Below are positions 43,311 to 55,047 of a DNA stretch of 64,000 nt, piece by piece; position 1 is the stretch's first letter; every line of letters starts with the position of its first letter. The stretch covers positions 193,920,695-193,984,694 of the forward strand of contig NC_081415.1 of NCBI RefSeq assembly GCF_030272615.1. The letters are read 5' to 3'. The notes beneath the pieces were generated by a model, which was not told where the DNA came from, did no database searches, and saw nothing but the letters and a program-made list of their open reading frames with translations. A program made the translations under genes and the position numbers. The DNA is from Cryptomeria japonica. Its lineage: Eukaryota > Streptophyta > Pinopsida > Cupressales > Cupressaceae.

Positions 43311-44227
43311 TTAGATATGATGAGTTGTGTAATATGTGTGAGAAGATATATTTATCTATAACTTTTTAACAAAAAAATCAATTGCATATTTTTTTAAAAC
43401 TTTTTTATGGATATGGATAAGTGTGCATAGTTATGGAATCAATGATGGATAGATGATGTAGGTGTTGAATGGAATATTTTCTCGTTGTTGAAAGACTAGT
43501 TATTTTAGTTTGATGAATGTTTCACACTCTAAATTGATATAGAGAATGATGCAGGTGGATCTTGAGCTCCATGAGTTTGATCTCAATTATCATGAACTTC
43601 CTCTAATGCACAAAATTGATCTATAATATGTGAGAATAGTGTTAAGATCGCTAATTTATGTGTATTTGAACATACTTATTTTCTATTGACTTTTGGACGT
43701 GAAATGAATATTTGAACATTTGATCCTCTTTCAATTGGAGGATACTTGTTTGTTTAAATATTTATAAATTGAAACTAAGTTTGGAGCACTTTTGGTCAAT
43801 ATTACCACACAAACATTAAAAATATAAAAAAAAAAATTTAAATTATATTTAATATTTTATGTTATGTTAGCCCAATGGGTAGGTGAGTTGGCTTGGGTGG
43901 TGGGTTTGCTCCCCATTGGTCTCAGGTTCGACTCTCTTCCTGGGTTTAAGAGGGGGGACTACTTGCGGGCTATGGATTCACCCCCCAGGCACTAGTCTCG
44001 CCTCTGGCTCACTCTTAAGTGGAAATGCGGGGCTAGGACAACGGGGTTTGGGGATACCTTGGGTAACAATAAAAAAATAGTTTATGTTATGTTTATATTT
44101 AATAGTTTAAATTATGTTAATTTAAAATATCATATCTAATAATAATTAAGTATATGAAAGGAGGTTAAATATGATGAGTTGTGTAATATGTGTGAGAAGT
44201 TATAGTTATGTTTAAATTTTTAAAAAA
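43305..44227. repeat. Short direct repeat bracketing the SINE
   Basis: ATGATGAGTTGTGTAATATG with TGTGAGAAG-containing flanks occurs at about 43317 and again at about 44171. Each copy spans roughly 60 bases. The duplication spans the SINE, but its spacing shows it is not the SINE's own target duplication. Confidence 0.55.
43856..44093 (+). mobile_element. tRNA-derived SINE with perfect 13-bp target duplication
   Basis: TTTATGTTATGTT flanks the element at 43856-43868 and 44081-44093. The body (43869-44080, 212 bp) is far more GC-rich than its surroundings. It begins AGCCCAATGGGTAGGTG, a pol III A-box-like start, and has a B box GGTTCGACTCT at 43925-43935. It ends GGGTAACAATAAAAAAATAG, a short A-rich tail. 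No protein is encoded; mobilisation would need LINE enzymes. The exact duplication suggests a fairly recent insertion. Confidence 0.92.
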
Positions 44228-46269
44228 ATTAAAAAATCAATAATTAATTTTTTTAAATCATTTGATGGATATTAAGACCATTATATACGGATATTAAGAT
44301 CATTATCTAGTTTTATTATAAGAAAAATGTTATTTTGTATAAATGCAGATTAAACAAATAAATAAAAATAATTATCTAATAATTGAGCTAGGATAGATAT
44401 TTGAAGTTGAAGTATGTATTATAATTAAATAAAGGAATAGGTGATCATGATGAAATACCACTTTTCCCCTGTTTTTTTATATATGAAACAAAACAACATG
44501 TCTAACTTCAAGAAAATTATAGTTTAATGGGCATCCTTATCCTTTTGTCATAAATAAGGACCAATTTTGAAGGGATGGGTGATGATGGAAGCATTATAAT
44601 GTAATCTGTTGAGTAGAATTTCATGCAAAAATATACCACTCGTAGGCTTGTTTTTGCATACCATAATTAAAGTATGCATAAAATATAAGATAAAAGCACA
44701 CAAGTTTATAAATTTTACTATTATAGTTATTTATCTCTAATTGATTTTTTCATTTATTAAAACCTTTTAAATATTTTTGAATGATCATTATATTTCATTT
44801 CAATAATACACACATATATTAATTATGCATATGTTTTTTATATTTTTTATATTTTTTATATTAATAGACTAATTAAGATATTGATCCCTTCAAACATTTA
44901 CTAATAAAAGTAAAATAATAATTATATTCTACCACTTTCAACTTTTCATCCAATTTTTTTCTATTAAAATAATAAATGAAAAAAAATTATCTTATCATAT
45001 TTTTAACTAAAAGAATATTCAAGTTTATAGATCTCTATATATCTTTGTAGAGAGAGGATCCAATAGTATGCATCTTAATTTTGTGTCTCGACATCAAATA
45101 GTGATTTTAAATAATTCTCAATTTTCTATAATAATTTACTATTAAACTTAAGGTTTCAAGTCCACAAGATTATATATAAAATTATATTAGCATGTATATT
45201 TTGTCGAGGAATCATAAAAGACCCTCTAAAAAAATTATACCTACAAATATATAATAAATCATATTTTATTATATATGCCCACTTGATATCATATAACTTC
45301 TTAAATTTTGTATCTACAAAAACATTTCATACAATTATTAATAACAAAAATCAACATTCACAACATTAAAATCATAATTAATATACTATTAAAATGGATT
45401 TTCAAATCTTAAATTCTCTCTCAAATATTAAAACCCACTCAAATATTAATTCTTTTCTTTTAAAATATGATAAATTTATTATAAAGTCCAATCATTAAGT
45501 AAAAACTTAGATAAAATAAAAACATCACACTTCCTTACACACAAGATTAATGAATATAGTCTTTATTTTTGTGATAATATGTGTGAGTGGAGTGGGTGGG
45601 CTTTTGATGGGCATGAAATTCTACATTGGGAGAGTGAGAAAGTAGCGTTTAATACATCCCATAAATACTTGTAGTGTTCCTAAATTGGGGGAAAGTTTTA
45701 TAAAACAAGTGGCCAAAATTGTTCATTGTATATGTACCGGACTACCAAGTGCATTTACATGAAATAAAGTAGTCAATTGCATGAAAACTCGAGAAATATT
45801 TTGATCATAGAATTTGATGATTTTTTTTTTAAGAAAAATTGAATTTTTCACTTGCTCTAATCAATAGAAAGAAAGAAAATGACAAGAATTAATTATTTAA
45901 AATAAAAATAAAATATAAACTATAGGATTTTTGTCCAATTTTTTTAATTATTTGCTTTGATTGGTTAAATAATTAAAAAATGGAATTGAATGGATGCAAT
46001 AGTATCTTGACATGACAGGAACTAAAATAATACAATCATCTTCCCATGAAGATTTGAAATCTTAGAGGACTCCTTACTATGATAAGAATACAATTTGAAA
46101 GATGTTTCATTTGAAAAGGAGTTCACATGAGCCTAAATGAAGCCATAAAATTTCTCAAAATGAGAAAAAATTTATGCCTCTAAGAAACTTTAAATTATGG
46201 AAAAATAGACATCAAGGACAAGAATGTATTGTACTACTATGAAGCTACAAAAAACATAGTCCAAATTTT
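44228..46269. other. AT-rich spacer
   Basis: Very AT-rich with many A and T runs. No gene, element end or tandem repeat was recognised. Confidence 0.5.
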
Positions 46270-46955
46270 AAAATATGGTTAAAAATGTGTGCGCAAATGC
46301 CCAAGAATGAAGCCTCCAAATTTAGAGTTCAAAAATTAAATCTCAAATAGAGATTGAGCTAGGTATGTTGATGCAATACTAACATCAATAAATTACTAAC
46401 GTCGCCTAGAAATTGCTAGTGGGTGCTAAAAAACCATCTTTTCAGTGAAAAAAATTGCTAATGGGTTGAAAAGATAAAACATTTAGAGCTTATCCTAAAA
46501 TATGGTTTAAAATGTGTGCGCAAATGCCCAAGAATGAAGCCTCCAAATTTAGAGTTCAAAAATTAAATCTCAAATAGAGATTGAGCTAGGTATGTTGATG
46601 CAATACTAACATCAATAAATTAGTAACATCGCCTAGAAATTGCTAGTGGGTGCTAAAAAACCATCTTTTCAGTGTAAAAAATTGCTAATGGGTTGAAAAG
46701 ATAAAACATTTAGAGCTTATCCTAAAATATGGTTAAAAATGTGTGCGCAAATGCCCAAGAATGAAGCCTCCAAATTTAGAGTTCAAAAATTAAATCTCAA
46801 ATAGAGATGGAGCTAGGTATGTTGATGTAATACTAACATCAATAAATTACTAACGTCGCCTAGGAATTGCTAGTAGGTGCTAAAAAACCATCTTTTCAAT
46901 GTAAAAAATTGCTAATGGGTTGAAAAGATAAAACACTTAGAGCTTATCCTAAAAC
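46270..46955. repeat. Tandem repeat, 227-bp unit, three copies
   Basis: AAAATATGGTT starts units at 46270, 46497 and 46724, and the third ends near 46955 at GCTTATCCTAAAA. Copies are nearly identical (differences such as GATTGAG/GATGGAG and ACGTCGCC/ACATCGCC), so the triplication is recent or homogenised. No frame runs through it. Confidence 0.93.
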
Positions 46956-47087
46956 CACCATCTAAACACCTAAAACCCTACCTTTAAAAATTAAAAACCA
47001 CCATTTGTAAACATAAATTACTTGGTTTGAAGCGAGAAACAAATTACTAGTGTGCAAGGAGGTATATTAACATTGACACCATTATGT
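46956..47087. other. Spacer between the tandem repeat and the Gypsy-1 LTR
   Basis: Short AT-rich stretch with nothing recognised. Confidence 0.4.
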
Positions 47088-48107
47088 GTGTGTGAAAAGT
47101 GGACCTGTATCTGTAAGCACAACACTTCAATCAAGTCATTACATGCATGGTTAATCAGATATAATCAATGAATAATAAACCATAACAAATCGACCCATTG
47201 TCTTCTAAAAGATGCGAGTATATGATTGCTCTCAGATTATAAGCAATACCAGTGACTAGACAACATCAAGACGAAGGATTTTATCTATATGAACATGATG
47301 AATGCTAGATGGATGCAATATTAATCTAACAATATTTTTGCAATATTAAACTAAATGATTTAATCAATGTGAAATAATTAATATGCAATATATCAATGAA
47401 CCTAGAGCAAAAACACTATAATAACATTATATTCTCCAACCTTTTTTGAATGAGAGATGAGCCTGAATTTATAGAAAATTCAGAAAGAAACCAATGGCTA
47501 AGATCAAATGATGATGAACGGTCAAGATTTTCCAAGAGGAAGCACAATCCAGGTGAATTGATGTGATTGGATGCTTTTCTCAGTTTTAAAGGAAATTGAA
47601 CTAAAATTAAGATAAAAGATAGGAAAAAACATATTTATTCTCTATTTCATTCAATTTTAATATTTAATTGTTTTAATTGCTTTCTCTGAGATTATTTATC
47701 AATTTTTAATTTGTTTTTCAAGATTATCTCCAATTGATTTCTTTTCTCAAATTTTTAATTCTTTCTTGGTCAATTAATTATTTTTTTTGATTTATTTCCA
47801 TTTTTGAAGATTTGTGCTCAATTGATTTATTTAATTAAATTAATTCCTCTTTTTGATGATTTAATGGCAAATTGATTTATTTAATTAAATATGCTACAAT
47901 ATTTAATAAAATAAATAAGATAATTGTTTAAAATGATTTACTTGGAATGATTTAATTAATATTGGCTGATTAATTTGCCATGTGACATTTGATGATTAAA
48001 GAATAATTGTGTGCTCAAGATTGATTTAATTGCCTTTGGTTAGGACCTTAGTGATGTTGTCGAGATTAGGGGCTCATGGTTTAGATGACCATTTTTAGGG
48101 TATTACA
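47088..48107 (-). repeat. Probable 3' LTR of Gypsy-1
   Basis: The right end is AGGGTATTACA at 48107, so on the minus strand the LTR starts TGTAATACCC just after AAAGAGGGGCAAA, a plausible polypurine tract. A minus-strand TATA-like CTATAAATT occurs near 47469-47477. The left end is tentatively placed at TGTGTGTGTGAAAAGTGG (47088); it is not confirmed by a target duplication. Confidence 0.45.
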
Positions 48108-50708
48108 TTTGCCCCTCTTTGAATTAATGTGCGAGCAGCGCGTTGGTTCAAAGAAAATTTGATGTCTAGGAGATACCAGTGTTGAACTTGATTGATCATG
48201 AACTAGATGAAAAGCGAGGTGTTTAGCTTGATTCGAAGCAACGAAGCTTAATGAAGTCTGATCAAAGCGATACCAATCCTGAACTTGATTGAACTAGGAG
48301 CGATAGAAAATAAAAGATACTGAACTTGAACTTGATTGATCAAGAAGCAGATCTTACTGATCTAGAACTTGATTGATCTAGACACAGCGAGTGATGATAA
48401 AAATCGATCTTGAACTTGATTGATCAAGATAGGATGAAGATAAACTGTCCAGCTTGATCCAAAGCGATGAAAACTGAACACCTGCTTAGATTTAGCGTGA
48501 TCAAAGAAACTCTTTAAAACCTTGATTGAGTTTAAGCGAATAATCAGCTTGATGAAAAGCGATGAAACTGATTAACGTTAAGAGATTGATTCAGACGAAG
48601 ACAAATATCAGCTTGATATGAAGCGATGAAACTGACATGCCCCTAGTGATGAGGTCTTATTTGATTGATTTTCTTAAGTTGAAAAAGATATTTTGCTCCA
48701 CTTTCGATGAAGATTTGAAAATTTTCTCAACATTTGAAGATGTAAGGTTGTAAGGTCACGAGTATGCCCCCTCGGGAGCGAAATCGAAAAATAGTGAGGG
48801 TACATGATGATAGGTAATTTCTTTAGCGATGATAAGTTGTTTTGAGCATAAATTGATTCAAAGGAATTTTTAAAAATTTTGCATTGATTGATAAGAAATT
48901 GAGCGCAAAGTTGATTTGTAGAAATTAAATTGAGATTCAGCATTGATTAACAAGAAATTGAGCGCAATTAGAAGAGAGAATGAGCTTTTGATGAAAAGCG
49001 CTAAGTCGTCCAAAAATTGTGAAATTTCAATGAGAGAGTTGACATCAAATTTTGATTTCAATCCCGAAAATGGACTTAGGACAGCCAATTTATGAGCTCT
49101 TGATTTGATTTCATCGTACTTGTGTTGATTGATTATGAGACGTTTTTTATATGCTTTATTCTATATGTATGCATTTCTTTTCAGTATGAATGCAAATGAA
49201 TATGGATGTCTTATTTTTCTTTCTTTTCATATGCAAATAAATGAATGTGAATGAGTAATGAGTAATGCAAATGTTTATTTTTCTATGCAATAAGATGAAT
49301 GCAAATGAATGATAGCAAATGATGCAATGTTTTCATTTTTCTATGCAATAATATGAATGCAAATGAATGTATGAATCTATATTATATGCTCATGTATGCA
49401 GCTAACATTTCAAAACACAAGTACTCAATCGGAGAAACGATGATGAAAAAGAGACCACTTAGCGAAGAAATGATGACGCTCTCGACTCTCGTGCAGAAGA
49501 CAAAGAGATCATTATTACCATACTGAAATCACTCTAAATTTATGAGATGCATAATGAAATGCAAAATGAGATGCAAAAATGAGATGCAACCTAAACCTAG
49601 TCACTAGACTTTGAAAAGCTTAATTGTCATCATTGAGCAATTTACAATTATAGTAGGCAGAGTAGAGTTCCTTTCTTTGTATATGCAATATTAATGATCA
49701 TGTCCACAATGACCCTTTTTTCGTTCATATCCTTGGACAGATTTCGCAGGGACTCAGATTGCATGATAAAGAAATTCCCTCAAACCAGAAAAAGAAATGA
49801 TATGGGCCTCCCTGTAGCATTCAAATAAGCGGAGTCATTCAAATAAGCGGAGTTGAGGTATGTGAGGCAATTCCACCTTGATGTGAAGGCTCTTATCATA
49901 GACATCCAGCTAATTTAGATGTTTCCAGATCATTGGGATCATTCCTTCAAACAAAAAACAAAGAAAATATTATGCCCCCAATCCTTGCTCCTCTTAGTTA
50001 AGATAGACTTCCTCGAGTTACTCAGAGGGATAATAATCGAAAACCAATATAAAAGACAGCTCACAAATAAAATTTCCATGCATAGCTCAAACTGTTTAGT
50101 GATTGTTTTCCGTTATGTTGTTTTGCTTGTTAACTCAGTGATAAAACTCTTCAGTAGTCAGGAGACAGGTAACTGACTTGGAGTGGACAACCAAGTTTCA
50201 CTGACGTAAGATTGACTTGGTTGATATTGCTTAGGACATGTAATGTGCTCTATTGATTACCTAAGACTGGGACATTGATTGGTTTCAAGCCATGAAGGTT
50301 CTAACGAACTAGGATGTCACAAAAGTGACTGAAATATGTACAAGCGAAAGCAAATATGTAGGAAAGCAGGAATGCCAACGTTGCGTTGATAGATGGAGAG
50401 CTTGAGTACAAGAGGCGCCTGTTTACCAGGTTTTCACCTGCTTGGCAGAGATTCACTTTTTTTTTTTTTTTTTTTACTGAGGTGCCTGTTTACCAGGTTT
50501 TCACAAAGGCATTTTCTCTCTTCTTTTTTTTTTATTGAATTTCTTCAGGACTTTTTCTAATTTTTAATGATTTCTTCAAGACATTTTCTTATTTTTAGCA
50601 TTTCTTCAGGACATTTTTTGATTTTTAGGATTTCTTCAGGACATTTTTTTATTTTTAGGATTTCTTCAGGACTTTTTCTACTGTAAAAGCTGTTGGAGCA
50701 GAGAATAT
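48108..50708 (-). repeat. 3' noncoding region of Gypsy-1, rich in short repeats
   Basis: No long frame. Repeated motifs include GAACTTGATTGATCAAG (48330-48430), AGCTTGATNNNAAGCGATGAAA (48451, 48551, 48611), AAGAAATTGAGCGCAA (48893, 48952) and GCAAATGAATG-type units (49180-49400). GTGCCTGTTTACCAGG is duplicated at about 50422 and 50483, with a T run at 50458-50475. Unlike Gypsy-2, no antisense PMD gene is seen in this position. Confidence 0.5.
50539..50690. repeat. 30-bp minisatellite, five copies
   Basis: ATTTCTTCAGGACATTTT starts units at 50539, 50570, 50600, 50630 and 50660, each ending ATTTTTAGG or a variant. It lies immediately downstream of the integrase stop of Gypsy-1. Confidence 0.9.
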
Positions 50709-52451
50709 TTAGGTGAAGAATTTCTTCAGATGGATGGTGTTAATCGGTTCGTGGAGATGTTCTCCTTCTGATGTTGAAAGTTGATAAGCACCAGAGCCAA
50801 AAGCTGTAGTAACGATATAGGGACCCAGCTAGTTGGGTTCAAACTTCCCTTTGTTATCTCGAAACTGTTGATTTTTAGGATTCTCTCTTAGAACTAAGTC
50901 ACCAATCTGAAATTCTTGGTGTCGAACTTTCTTGTTATATCCTCTGGACATTCTCTTTTGATACACTCTGAGATGATCAAACGCCACTTGTCGACGCTCA
51001 TCCAGTAATTCGAGCTCTTGCAATCTAGATATTCTATAGTCTTCATCAGTAACAAGACCTTGCAAGGAAACTCTTAGAGATGGTATTTCTACTTCAATAG
51101 GTAATACTGCTTTGGACCCATACACTAAAGAAAAAGGTGTAGCCCCAATAGGTGTTCTGATACTTGTTCTATAAGCCCACAGTGCAGGATTGAGCTGCAG
51201 ATGTCAATCCTTCCCAGATTTGTTCATTGTTCTATGCAAGATAGTCAGTAGGTTTTTGTTAGATGTCTTTGCTTGTCCATTATCTTGAGGGTAATATACT
51301 AAGGACCAGTGTTGTTTGATTTTAAACTTCTCACAGAGTTCATCTAGATCTTTGTTCTTAAATTGTCCTCCATTGTTCGTATAATTGATGAAGGTATACC
51401 ATACCTACAGATGATATAATTAAGAATAAAGAGAGCTACTTGTTTGCCAGTTTCCTTGATGAGCGGAATAGCTTCTACCCACTTAGTGAAGTACTCAGTG
51501 GCAGTGATAATAAATTTGTGTCTATTAGATGGTGCAAGATATATTTGGCCAATCAAATCAAATGCCCACTATTGGAAGGGTCAGTGTGTCACAAAGGGTA
51601 TGAGATCCCTTGCTGGAGCATGGATAAGGTGCCCATGCAGTTGGCACTTTTCACACGTTTTAGCAAATTTTATAGCTTCTTTCTCCATGTCTGGCCAATA
51701 GTAGCCAACCCTTAGTAGTTTTTGTGCTCAAATTAGATCGTTTGAATGGGATCCACAAACACCTTCATGAACCTCGGATAATGCGCGTTGGGACTCTTTG
51801 AATTCTAGACATCGAAGTAAAGTATCATCTAAACCTCGCCTAAATATGTCGTTAGCAATGATGACGTACTGTGACACATTTTGGATTAGGTTCTTTTTTT
51901 CATTTTGGGAAAGATTAGCAAGGACAACTTGGTCACGTAGGTAAGTAAATGTGGCTATAATGAGATGAGTCATGTCCAATAATAGAACATACCATCTGGG
52001 ACTCAGGAGAATCATAGGCAGGGTAATGTAACTCTTCCACTAGGAATTCAAAGCGAAAATTAGACTCTTGTAGCTACGGTATAGATGCCAAAGTGGCCAT
52101 TGTATCTGCTACTCTATTCGTTGTTTTGGGGATTTGCTGAAATGATACGGAGGTAAAATATTGCTTGAGATCATCCACCATTCTCTTGTAAGGCATCAGT
52201 TTCTCATCTCTTGTCTGATATAGATCATTGATTTGGTTGATAATGAGTTGAGAATCGCCATAGATGTGTAATTCCATGATCTTCCACTTGATGGCCAGCT
52301 TGATCCCATTTACCAAAGCTTCATATTTTGCAATGTTGTTTGTGCAAGGGAAGAGAATCTTGTAAGCTTTTGGAATTGATTATTTCTGGGGAGTAATAAA
52401 TAGTATCCTGGCACCAGAACCATGTTGAGTGAAAGACCCATCAAAGAACTA
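50709..52451 (-). pseudogene. Gypsy-1 pol remnant: RNase H and integrase
   Basis: Minus-strand pieces in order. 52451-52074 is an RNase H domain starting at FFDGSFTQHGSGAR and carrying NNIAKYEALVNGIKLAIKW, IYGDSQLIINQINDL and RVADTMATLAS. 52015-51600 is the integrase zinc region (VHEGVCGSH, then a Cys pair). 51556-51344 is the core (YFTKWVEAIPL, YGIPSSIIR). 51125-50709 is the C-terminal part (MYGSKAVLPIEVEIPSLRV, GDLVLRENPKN, ending at a TAA at 50709). Stops and frameshifts separate the pieces. The gene is cut at 52451/52452 by the LTR of Gypsy-2; its reverse transcriptase and gag should lie beyond the right edge. It closely resembles Gypsy-2 and belongs to the same lineage. Confidence 0.9.
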
Positions 52452-54123
52452 TGTGGGGGAAAAAGCGAGACTAGGTTATCATGCCCTAATCCTACCTTTT
52501 GACACACATTACGGAATACGAAAGAGCCTAGAGGTATCGCACAATTGGCTACTTCTTTTTGGGAAAGAGAGAGCCATGGGCTACCTATTAGGGTTTCTAT
52601 TCCTTTGTTGCAATTGAAAGGTAAGATTATGCAAGTTCAATTCCTAACCCTAAAATGCAATGCAAGTATGAACTAATAACAAGATTGCAGAATTGAACTT
52701 AAACAACGAAAAGCTGTAAATACAAAGATAAGACAAGAATGCAAATGCATACCCGGAGTCAAAATTTGAGTGGAAATGTTCGGGACGGGGGCGCGGGCAC
52801 CACTGTCCTGATTCTACACCTGAAACTGCACCTAAAACTGCTGTTTTGCACTCTGGAAAACTGTCCGAACTGCTAAAGATTGCTGTCTGTCAGGAGGACC
52901 AGGGCGCCCAGCACCCCTGTCCCAGGGACCAAGGCACCTAGTGCCCCTATCCTGGCAGGACCAGGGCGCCCCACGCCCCTGTCCTGGTCTTCTGCTCCGA
53001 AACTGGGTGTGTGGGGCCGTCTCCGTCTGCTTCTTTCGGATCTGTAACTTGCGGCGTCGTCTGAATCCCGAAATCTGCACTTATATCTGAAAGAGGTGTT
53101 TGGGCGGCTATATAGGGTTTTGCCTTAGTCAAACCCCCGCTTCGGTGATTTCCACCTCCACGAATAGCCAAGTTGTATTGTAAAAGTAATGTGTGTGCAG
53201 ACCTTGTGTGTGTGCAAGATCTAAAATACAAGTAAGTAAACTAGAGCAACCTAGAAAGTAAACCCTAATTGCTTGTAAATGACAATGTAAATGCTCTAAA
53301 TCAAGATGCAAAGTGATCTAAAGCATGAATAAATGAGATATTGAAGCTCATGCAAAGACATGAAAACAACATGAAATCATACCCAACCCCCAAGGGAGGG
53401 GTACAAGCCAATCTTCAGTCGGTGATCTCCTATTGTTCTTCCATGCCTTCAAAGCCCTAAGTGAATGAATGGATTTGATGAATGCTTGGAGGATGAATGT
53501 TGAGAGTGGTTGAAGTCTTCAAAGATCTGCTCTTTCGCTACATATGAGGTTCCTGAAAACAAAATTTTGATCTCTTCAAATGAAGAAAGAGAGCTCTTAT
53601 GTATGAAACCCTAGGTCTTAATTCCAACTTTTGGCCGACCTAGAGATTGAATATCCTGCCAATTTCTTGGGGTTAAGCTTTATTTTATGATTGGATCGTG
53701 CTCCTAAAATTTTGGGAAAAATGTCCGGGACCGTGTGCACTCCGGGCGCCACGGTCCCGACAACTTTTCACCAAATTTTCAGGGCCGTCAGATATGATGA
53801 TTTTAGAGAGAATCCTGAAGTTACAGGTGATTTCGAGATGTTTTGACCCCCAAAATTAAGCCCCTAAGCTCGGAATAGGGCCTAATTAGGGTTTTTGATT
53901 AAGTGATGTCTTGGAGGAATAAAATGAAAGGGGCACGCTTTAATGAAAGGGCCCGACTTTATGATGTAGAAGATGATGAAATAGAACCTTTAGACCTAAC
54001 TAATTTGATTAATTAAGTGCTAAAGGGGAAATGAAATGCAAAATGCAACTGCGCCAAGGCGGGTGCTAAACTAGGTGTTAAATTGTACTGCTTTAGAAAG
54101 TGCGTACAATTTATGACGTTACA
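52452..54123 (-). repeat. 3' LTR of Gypsy-2
   Basis: Plus-strand ends are TGTGGGGGAAAAAGCG and TTTATGACGTTACA, so on its own strand it starts TGTAACGTCATAAATTG and ends CCCCCACA. It matches 63501-64000 for the first several hundred bases. Minus-strand TATA-like text (CCCTATATAGCC) is at about 53109-53120. It contains GC-rich blocks with GGGCGCC motifs (52902, 52964, 53744). A weak polypurine tract, CTAAAGTCGGGGCTAAA, adjoins at 54124-54140. Confidence 0.75.
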
Positions 54124-55047
54124 TTTAGCCCCGACTTTAGCGGTCATATGAGTACTACGTGCATATGCAAGCTAAAGTACAGAAAGTAAACATCATTTGA
54201 AAAAGGATATATCCATAAGTTGTCGGACGAAGCCCCCAGCGGTATCTGCAGTACACAGTTAGGAACCGCACCCTACAAAACACACGTTAGATCACAAAAT
54301 CACCTAATGCTTACTAAGGAAAGTGATGAAATTTGTGAGTAGCTATATGCCCCCCCTGTTTCGGCTTGCTTATTAGGGAGGTGAAACAGGGTAACATGTT
54401 TACTTATGACAAATTGTGTAAGAGAGTATTGATGAGGGATGTTCACTGAAAAGGCTTCATCAGAGCACTTTTTGGAACATCCCGAGAGTAGGGGAATGAA
54501 AATACGATTCCTATGCAACAAACGGTTCAAAAATCTCCCAAAATCAAGTTATGATGAAATGAGTGAAAGAGGAAAATTAGGGTTTTGAAAGTAAAAGTAA
54601 AGGAATGAAAGTATATACCTTGAAAGTGACATTTGCATTTGTCACTTTGTTGATTTCTGAATATTGTTTATTGCAATGGAGCCCACAGAGCCATCATCAT
54701 GCCTTCACGATGACCGGAGCGTCCTACGAGGATTGAGATCATGTGACAGGCCGTGATCGACAACGAGCCACTGGACGAGGTGAGTTGACTGAACGTTGAC
54801 TTTTGATTTTCTGCATTTGACTTTCTGTGATCGTTTGTGGGCCCCCCTGGAACCCGACCGTGGGTCCCACACAGGGCGCCATGGTCCCTGTGGGGCGCCA
54901 TGGTCCCTTCAGGGCGCCATGGTCCCTGACAGGGCACCATGGTCCCAATCAGGACTTGGCGAGAGACGTCAGGGTTAGCATACAATATTCGACAGTTTGC
55001 ATGAATGATTTTGATGATTGAGTACTGATTATAGTTATGTTTTTGTG
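54124..55047. other. Spacer between the Gypsy-2 LTR and the PMD gene
   Basis: No long frame. At 54874-54946 the 15-mer GGGCGCCATGGTCCC recurs four times (54874, 54893, 54912, 54932, the last with one change) at 19-20-base spacing. The region should hold the promoter of the PMD gene if it has its own; none is evident. Confidence 0.5.

Noticed and set aside
43869-43940. Functional tRNA gene
   Set aside because: A- and B-box-like text is present, but the sequence continues into a SINE body with an A-rich tail and a target duplication; no cloverleaf was found.
43883-44080. 65-codon frame rich in Gly, Leu and Ser
   Set aside because: It lies inside the SINE and has no coding features.
51440-51715. 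Plus-strand frames of 85-91 codons
   Set aside because: They are antisense to the integrase core of Gypsy-1.
54668-54985. Frames rich in Gly, Pro and Trp on both strands
   Set aside because: They are produced by the phased GGGCGCCATGGTCCC repeats; there is no start context or domain.
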